NCBI GenBank assembly: GCA_002898915.1
Contig: BEHO01000017.1
Span: forward strand, 1-9,969
Direction: 5' to 3'
Length of the DNA: 9,969 bases
Source of the DNA: a bacterium HR12
GTDB taxonomy: Bacteria; Actinomycetota; UBA4738; HRBIN12
Below are positions 5,359 to 9,969 of this stretch, in pieces. The number at the start of each line of letters is the position of its first letter. The first letter of the stretch is position 1. The position numbers were made by a program, and so were the translations under genes. The notes under the pieces are model-generated. The model saw nothing but the letters and a program-made list of their open reading frames with translations. It was not told the origin of the DNA and made no database searches.

Positions 5359-6626
5359 CGCGGTGCCTCCTCCGCCGCGAGCCGATCGAGCCGCGCGAGG
5401 TCCGAGCCGACCGTCTCCGGCACGTGCCGGAGGCAGAGCAGGATCGTGGGCGGGATGAGCGCCAGGATGGCGAGGCTCGTCGCGTCGCCGATGTTCCCCA
5501 CCGGCCCGCTCACGTGGTCGCCGAGGAGGCCGACCGCGAGCGGCCCGACGATCCCGCCGGGGACCTCGAAGGCGTTCCGGCACCACGCCGCGGCCCGGCT
5601 CCGCACGTACGTCGGGTACGGCTCGGTGGAGAAGGCCGAGGTCATCGCGACCGAGCCGAGGCCGAAGAAGATGGCCGCGCACAGCACCGGGAGCATGAGC
5701 GCGGGGGAGGACACCTGGAACAGGAGGGTCCCGAAGGCGAGCGTGCCGAGCATGTACGCGACGAAGGCCGGGCGCCGTCCGATCCGGTCCATGAGGCGCC
5801 CGGCGACGACGAAGCCCACCGCGCCGAGCACCCCCGCCACCGCCAGGTACAGCCCGGAGAGGGCGACGGACATCCCCGCCTCCTGCTGCGCGTAGTAGGC
5901 CCACCAGAAGGCGGCCGCGGCCACCGCGGCGTGACGGAAGAACGTGAGGAGCCCGACGGCGAGGACGGTGGCTCGGTACGGCCGCCTCCACGGCTCCCAC
6001 AGGCTCGTGTGGTCGAGCCGCGCGCTCGCGGGGTCCGCGCGGACGGCCTCGAAGCGCTCCGTCTCGCGCATCGTCCGTCGGCCGACGGCGATGAGGATGA
6101 GCGGGAGGAGCGCCACCACGTAGAAGGCCCGCCACGAGAGCGGCGTGGACTGCAGACCGAGGAACGCGAGCACGCCGACGGCGATGCCCCCGAGCGTGTT
6201 CATGGCGGTGACGATGCCGAGGGCCCGGCCGCGCTCCGCCGCCGGGAAGTCCTCGACGACGATCGTGATCGCGACGGCCCATTCGGCGCCGAGGAACACC
6301 TGGGCGGCGAACTGGGCGGCGGCGAGGGAGACGAGGTTGGGGGAGAGGGCCGTGAGCCCGGCCGAGACGGTGTACCCGGCGATCGTGAGGAGCAGCAGGC
6401 GCCGCCTCCCGATCCGGTCGGCCTGGGCCGAGAGGACGAACGCGGCGACGGCGCCGAGGCCGACGACGGCCCGGATCCATCCCGCCTCGGCCTCCGTTCC
6501 CCCGAGGTCGACGAGGACCAGGGCGAGGACGAAGGAGAGCACGAACGTGTCGTAGCCCTCGAAGAAGGTGGCGCTCGCCAGGAGGAACAGGAGCCGCCGT
6601 CGGTACCGACGCCCGCGCTCGGTCAT
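5355..6626 (-). CDS. MFS transporter, metabolite:H+ symporter-like
   Basis: A 423-residue polytopic inner-membrane transporter with about 12 hydrophobic segments. The first helix carries FFEGYDTFVLSF (21-32), typical of the sugar-porter / metabolite:H+ symporter / aromatic-acid symporter branches. The loop 2-3 signature ADRIGRRRLLLL (69-80) recurs in the second half as GRLMDRIGRRPAF (276-288), showing the ancestral duplication. GAEWAVAITIVVEDFP (113-128) with R132 and G133 matches the branch's loop 4-5 motif. The substrate is unknown, probably a small organic acid or sugar. The ATG at 6626 overlaps the acyltransferase stop (ATGA) and has GGAGG (6631-6635) four bases upstream. Its own stop overlaps the lipoprotein start. 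The gene is complete. Confidence 0.92.
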   Translation of the reverse strand: MTERGRRYRRRLLFLLASATFFEGYDTFVLSFVLALVLVDLGGTEAEAGWIRAVVGLGAVAAFVLSAQADRIGRRRLLLLTIAGYTVSAGLTALSPNLVSLAAAQFAAQVFLGAEWAVAITIVVEDFPAAERGRALGIVTAMNTLGGIAVGVLAFLGLQSTPLSWRAFYVVALLPLILIAVGRRTMRETERFEAVRADPASARLDHTSLWEPWRRPYRATVLAVGLLTFFRHAAVAAAAFWWAYYAQQEAGMSVALSGLYLAVAGVLGAVGFVVAGRLMDRIGRRPAFVAYMLGTLAFGTLLFQVSSPALMLPVLCAAIFFGLGSVAMTSAFSTEPYPTYVRSRAAAWCRNAFEVPGGIVGPLAVGLLGDHVSGPVGNIGDATSLAILALIPPTILLCLRHVPETVGSDLARLDRLAAEEAPR

Positions 6627-7291
6627 CGCGCCTCCGCCAGCGCTCGAGCCGCCTCGACCTGTCGGGCGATCCCGTCCATGACCCGCCCGACGAAGGCCGC
6701 CACGTCGGCCTCGACGGTCGGGTCGCCCTGCGGCTCGATCGGGGGCCCGACCACCACGGAGAGGGGCGGCCGCCAGGGTCGCCGCAGGTGGAGACCGGAG
6801 CGGGGCCACCGGAGCTGGGTCCCCCAGATCCCGACGGGGAGGACGGGGACGTGGGCGGCGAGCGCGATCCTGGCGACGCCCGGTCGGCCGGGCAGCAGGC
6901 CCGCGCCCGGGTTGACGGTGCCCTCCGGGAAGATCCCGGCGAGCGCTCCGCGGCGCACCGTCGAGACGGCCTCCTCGAGGGCGCCGACGTCACGGGCCCC
7001 TCGGCGAACGGGGATCTGGCGGAACCGGCGCAGGGCCCAGCCCACGGCCCGACGGCGGAAGAACTCGGCGGCGACGAGGAACCGGACGACGCGGCGTCGG
7101 CGCTCGCTCACGACGGCCGCGAGGGCGACCCCGTCGAGGGCGCTCACGTGGTTGGCGGCCAGGACGGCGGGGCCCGAGGACGGCACGAACGAGGTCCCGG
7201 CGGTGCGGAGCCGGAACGCGAGACGGAGGCCCGCCCACACCAGCCGCGAGCACAGGCGCCAGAGGAGGCCTCGCTCATCCCGGGCTCGCAT
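6623..7291 (-). CDS. 1-acylglycerol-3-phosphate acyltransferase-like (PlsC family)
   Basis: Transfers an acyl chain to a lysophospholipid or related acceptor at the inner membrane. The 222-residue protein has a hydrophobic/basic N-terminus, the catalytic NHVSALD box (47-53, the NHxxxxD motif with His48 and Asp53), AEFF (75-78), IPVRRG (93-98), the FPEGT acceptor-binding motif (121-125) and VPVLPVGIWG (148-157). All four standard blocks are present. The acceptor is not certain, since short PlsC-like proteins also act on other lipids. The start is uncertain: ATG 7291 lacks a clear Shine-Dalgarno, and ATG 7339 would add 16 residues of unlikely sequence. It is first of three coupled minus-strand genes, with its stop overlapping the MFS start. 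Confidence 0.9.
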   Translation of the reverse strand: MRARDERGLLWRLCSRLVWAGLRLAFRLRTAGTSFVPSSGPAVLAANHVSALDGVALAAVVSERRRRVVRFLVAAEFFRRRAVGWALRRFRQIPVRRGARDVGALEEAVSTVRRGALAGIFPEGTVNPGAGLLPGRPGVARIALAAHVPVLPVGIWGTQLRWPRSGLHLRRPWRPPLSVVVGPPIEPQGDPTVEADVAAFVGRVMDGIARQVEAARALAEAR

Positions 7292-7346
7292 CTCGCGGCG
7301 GATGCTATCCGGTGGCGGCCCGCGGCGCGCCGATACCATGGCCCCG

Positions 7347-7366
7347 GCCCGGCGGGACGGCCGGGC
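7347..7366 (+). repeat. short hairpin just upstream of the M20 gene
   Basis: GCCCGGC (7347-7353) and GCCGGGC (7360-7366) are perfect complements around a 6-base loop, 11 bases before the GAGGAG ribosome site of the M20 gene. It is in the divergent gap between the acyltransferase and M20 genes, where I found no convincing promoter on either strand. At this GC content it may be chance. Confidence 0.35.
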
Positions 7367-7390
7367 GGACCCGAGACGAGGAGAGGACCG

Positions 7391-8575
7391 ATGGACGATG
7401 GACCGGTGCGTGTCGAGGTGCTGCGGGAGCTCGCGGCGCGACGCTACGACGGGTACGTGGAGGCGCTCCGGGAGCTCGTGAACATCGACTCCGGCTCCTA
7501 CACGCCCGAGGGTGTGAACCGGGTGGTGGACGTCTGCTAGGCGCGCTTCCGATCGCACGGCTGGTCGGTCGAGCGCATCCCGCATCGGCCGGCCGAGGGG
7601 GAGCCGCAGCTCGGCGACCTCCTCATCGGGCGCCTGGAGGGGTCGGGGGGACCCCGCGTGCTGATGATCGGTCACACCGACACCGTCTTCGAGCCCGGCA
7701 CCGCCGCCGAGCGGCCCTTCCGGATCGAGGGATCGCGCGCCCTGGGTCCCGGGGTCTCCGACATGAAGGGCGGGCTGCTCCTGGGGTTCGTCGCGATCGA
7801 GGTCCTCCAGGAGGCCGGGTTCGACGGCTTCGGCCGCATCACCTACGTGAACAACCCGGACGAGGAGATCGGCTCGCCCTTCTCGCGCGCGTACATCGCG
7901 GAGCTGGCGAGGGAGGCCGACGTCGCCCTGGTCCTGGAGAGCGGGCGGGAGAACGGCGACGTCGTCTCGGCTCGCAAGGGGGTCTCCGACTTCCGGATCG
8001 AGATCGTGGGGCGGGCGGCCCACGCGGGCGTGGAGCCGGAGCGCGGGCGGAGCGCGATCCTCGAGGCCGCCCACAAGACCCTCGCGCTCCAGGCGCTGAA
8101 CGGCCGCTGGCCGGGGGTGACGGTGAACGTCGGCGTGATCCACGGCGGCACCCGGACGAACGTCGTTCCCGAGCGGTGCGTGCTCGAGGTGGACGTGCGG
8201 TCCCCGGAGGAGGAGACGCTCCGGGCCGTGGAGGCCGAGGTGGAGCGCATCGCGTCCGAGCACACGGTCCCCGACGTGACCGCCACCTGGCGGGTGGGCG
8301 CGTGGCACCGTCCGATGGAGAAGCGGGAGGGGGGCGCGAGGCTCGCCGCCCTCGCCGCGCGGGTCGCGGCCGACCTCGGCTTCGAGCTCCACGACGCGGC
8401 GACCGGGGGCGCCTCCGACGCCAACACGACCTCGGCGGCCGGCGTGCCGACCCTCGACGGTCTCGGGCCCGTCGGCGGGGACGACCACGGTCCCCGCGAG
8501 TGGATCGACCTCGAGAGCGTGGTTCCTCGCATCGCGCTGTTCGCCGGGCTAGTCTCCCGACTCGGGGCCCTGTGA
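7391..8575 (+). pseudogene. M20 metallopeptidase (CPG2-type glutamate carboxypeptidase) with one in-frame TAG
   Basis: Codons 1-49 and 51-394 lie in one frame, split only by TAG at 7538-7540 (codon 50). The start is ATG 7391 with GAGGAG (7378-7383) seven bases upstream. The N-terminus EALRELVNIDSGSYTPEGV (24-42) is typical of M20A. After the TAG the dizinc site is complete: His95 and Asp97 (GHTDTV), Asp124 (GVSDMKGG), Glu158/Glu159 (NPDEEIGS), Glu183 (VLESG), His211 (AAHAG, lid domain) and His366 (GGDDHG). The spacing 95/124/159/183/366 parallels that of Pseudomonas carboxypeptidase G2 (112/141/176/200/385). The family cleaves C-terminal glutamate or similar from folates and peptides; the true substrate is unknown. 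Re-initiation downstream (GTG 7658) would begin inside the strand before the first zinc ligand and not give a full fold. The lesion may be a recent mutation, a sequencing or assembly error, or less likely readthrough. Confidence 0.85.
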
Positions 8576-8597
8576 TGGGAGCTCGGAGGCAGGTGCC

Positions 8598-9080
8598 ATG
8601 GAGATCTCGAGCGTCCGCTTCGACAAGCCCGAGGACCTGAACGTCATCCTCGGGCAGTCCCACTTCATCAAGACCGTGGAGGACCTCCATGAGGCGCTGG
8701 TCGGCGCGGTGCCGGGCCTGCGGTTCGGCATCGCCTTCTGCGAGGCGAGCGGGCCGCGCCTCGTCCGCTGGAGCGGCAACGAGCAGGAGCTGATCGACAT
8801 CGCGGTGCGCAACGCGCGGGCCATCGGCGCGGGGCACAGCTTCGTGATCGCGCTCCGCGAGGGTTTCCCGATCAACGTCCTGAACGCGATCAAGGCCGTG
8901 CCGGAGGTGTGCCGCATCTTCTGCGCCACGGCGAACCCGCTCGAGGTCATCGTGGCCGAGACCGAGCAGGGCCGCGCGATCCTCGGCGTGGTGGACGGGG
9001 CCTCGCCCCTCGGCGTGGAGACCGAGGAGGACGTGGCGGAGCGCAAGGCGCTGCTCCGGCGGTTCGGCTACAAGCTGTGA
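8598..9080 (+). CDS. adenosine-specific kinase (PF04008 / DUF355 family)
   Basis: A 160-residue protein matching the small adenosine-kinase family first studied in the archaeon Pyrobaculum. Known members bind and phosphorylate adenosine, though few have been tested. Recognisable blocks are [18 protein letters not shown] (44-61), [18 protein letters not shown] (75-92), [16 protein letters not shown] (109-124), [10 protein letters not shown] (126-135) and the C-terminal RRFGYKL. It is full length for the family (about 160) and has no signal or membrane segment. GGAGG (8585-8589) lies eight bases before the ATG. It follows the broken M20 gene by 22 bases and precedes the kinase gene by two, so the three likely share a transcript. 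The in vivo role in bacteria is poorly known. Confidence 0.9.
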   Translation: MEISSVRFDKPEDLNVILGQSHFIKTVEDLHEALVGAVPGLRFGIAFCEASGPRLVRWSGNEQELIDIAVRNARAIGAGHSFVIALREGFPINVLNAIKAVPEVCRIFCATANPLEVIVAETEQGRAILGVVDGASPLGVETEEDVAERKALLRRFGYKL

Positions 9081-9082
9081 GG

Positions 9083-9969
9083 ATGAGCGATATCCCCGCG
9101 GAGTTCGTGCTCGGACTGCGGGAGGCGCAGGAGACGTACCGGCGCCTCGTCGAGGGGATCCCGGCGATCCTCTACGTCGACGCCGTCGACGACGTCTCCT
9201 CGAACATCTACACGAGCCCTCAGGTCGAGGAGATCCTGGGCTTCACCGTCGAGCAGTGGCGCGAAGAGCCGAACCTCTGGGTGGCGCGACTGCACGAGGA
9301 GGACCGGGAGCGGGTCCTCGCGCTGCACCGCAGGTCCAACGAGACCGGGGAACCCTTCCGCGCGGAGTACCGGCTCATCGCCGCCGACGGCCGCGAGGTC
9401 TGGATCCGGGACGAGGCGGTCCTGGTGCGGGATGCCACCGGTCGACCGGCGTACTGGCGGGGCGTCATGCTCGACATCACCGACCGGAAGCGCGCCGAGG
9501 AGAAGCTCCAGAGGAGCCTGGAGATCCTGCGCCGGACGATGGAGGATCGGCGGCGGCTCGCCGCGAGGCTCGAGGAGGCCCAGGAGGAGGAGCGTCGTCG
9601 GATCGCCGCCGACATCCACGACGACACGATCCAGGTGGTCTCCGCCGCGGACCTGCGGGCCCAGGCGCTCGCGCAGCGCATCTCGGATCCCGAGCTGCGG
9701 TCGGAGGCCGAGGCGCTGCACGAGGCGCTGTCCGACGCCGTCGAGCGGCTGCGCCACCTGCTGTTCGAGCTGCGTCCGCCGGCCCTGGATCGCAAGGGGC
9801 TCGTCGCCGCGCTCAGGGAGTACCTGGAACATCCGTGGGGGCGTCCGGGGCCCGCCGTCGAGCTGGAGGACCGGCTGGAGGTCGAGCCACCCCCCGAGCT
9901 CCGAACGACCCTCTTCCGCATCGCGCAGGAGGCCATCACGAACGTCCAGAAGCACGCGGGGGCGACGCG
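9083..9969 (+). CDS. PAS-domain sensor histidine kinase, NarL-type (runs off right edge)
   Basis: The first 295 codons of a two-component sensor kinase. There is no signal peptide or membrane helix, so it is probably cytoplasmic. A PAS domain (about 16-138, PAS_3 type, with GREVWIRDEAVLVRD and a C-terminal YWRGVMLDITDRKRAEE) is followed by a coiled-coil linker (about 138-170). The HisKA_3 dimerisation domain has the H-box EEERRRIAADIHDDTIQ (168-184) with His179 as the phospho-acceptor. LFELRPPALDRKGLVAAL (227-244) is the second helix, and the ATPase N-box begins at RIAQEAITNVQKHAGAT (279-295, Asn287). The G boxes and stop lie outside. This HDD-type kinase normally works with a LuxR-family response regulator, probably encoded just downstream. 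The start ATG is two bases after the adenosine kinase stop. Confidence 0.94.
   Translation, partial: MSDIPAEFVLGLREAQETYRRLVEGIPAILYVDAVDDVSSNIYTSPQVEEILGFTVEQWREEPNLWVARLHEEDRERVLALHRRSNETGEPFRAEYRLIAADGREVWIRDEAVLVRDATGRPAYWRGVMLDITDRKRAEEKLQRSLEILRRTMEDRRRLAARLEEAQEEERRRIAADIHDDTIQVVSAADLRAQALAQRISDPELRSEAEALHEALSDAVERLRHLLFELRPPALDRKGLVAALREYLEHPWGRPGPAVELEDRLEVEPPPELRTTLFRIAQEAITNVQKHAGAT

Noticed and set aside
7302..7339. TAGCAT (minus, 7307-7302) and TACCAT (plus, 7334-7339) as divergent -10 boxes
   Set aside because: Neither has any -35-like sequence at 16-18 bases; the single boxes are too weak alone.
4755..7481. Plus-strand open frame of 908 codons across the PlsC-MFS-lipoprotein operon
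   Set aside because: Composition is Arg/Gly/Glu-rich with no domain; it is the antisense of three well-supported minus-strand genes.
7538..7540. TAG read as pyrrolysine or as a reassigned sense codon
   Set aside because: The sigma factor gene ends with TAG right before a hairpin, reading through it would add an unlikely tail, and no pyrrolysine machinery is visible. Only a single internal TAG is present.
7658..8575. Separate shorter M20 gene starting at GTG 7658
   Set aside because: The start falls inside the core beta strand one step before the first zinc ligand, there is no ribosome site, and the preceding in-frame codons encode the missing M20 N-terminus.

Overview
The window is very GC-rich, with strong G/C bias at third codon positions. 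Its protein families (RpoD-type sigma factor, HDD-type NarL-like histidine kinase, archease/RtcB pair, adenosine-specific kinase) suggest an uncultivated high-GC Gram-positive, probably Actinomycetota, possibly from a warm habitat. That assignment is inference from composition and gene content. There is no plasmid, phage, transposon, CRISPR or rRNA/tRNA signal.

Layout. (1) 1-247, minus: start of an alpha/beta hydrolase running off the left edge. (2) 248-551: divergent intergenic region with two hairpins, a 12-codon mini-ORF with a perfect Shine-Dalgarno, and a good sigma-70-type promoter (TTTACA-17-TACTAT). (3) 552-1484, plus: a 310-residue sigma-70 factor, followed by a perfect 13+1+13 inverted repeat that probably ends its transcript. 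(4) 1606-4861, plus: a compact four-gene operon of dienelactone-hydrolase-like protein, archease, RtcB and a HhH-GPD DNA-glycosylase-like protein. Archease and RtcB form an RNA-ligation module: RtcB joins 2',3'-cyclic phosphate and 5'-OH RNA ends, and archease activates it. (5) 4870-7291, minus, converging on the previous operon with an 8-base gap: PlsC-type acyltransferase, MFS transporter and a small lipoprotein, translationally coupled through ATGA and GTGA overlaps. (6) 7391-9969, plus: an M20 carboxypeptidase (CPG2 type) broken by one in-frame TAG, an adenosine-specific kinase (PF04008 type), and a PAS/HisKA_3 sensor kinase running off the right edge.

Most notable points. The M20 gene carries a single amber codon although all catalytic residues on both sides of the metal site are intact and in the same frame. 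The sigma factor keeps its -10-reading residues but has lost two of the canonical -35-reading residues. An uncharacterised HhH protein without the lyase lysine is tied to the RNA repair pair. A small lipoprotein appears anchored to the membrane at both ends. I did not find a clearly new multi-gene system; the content is mostly ordinary chromosomal genes.
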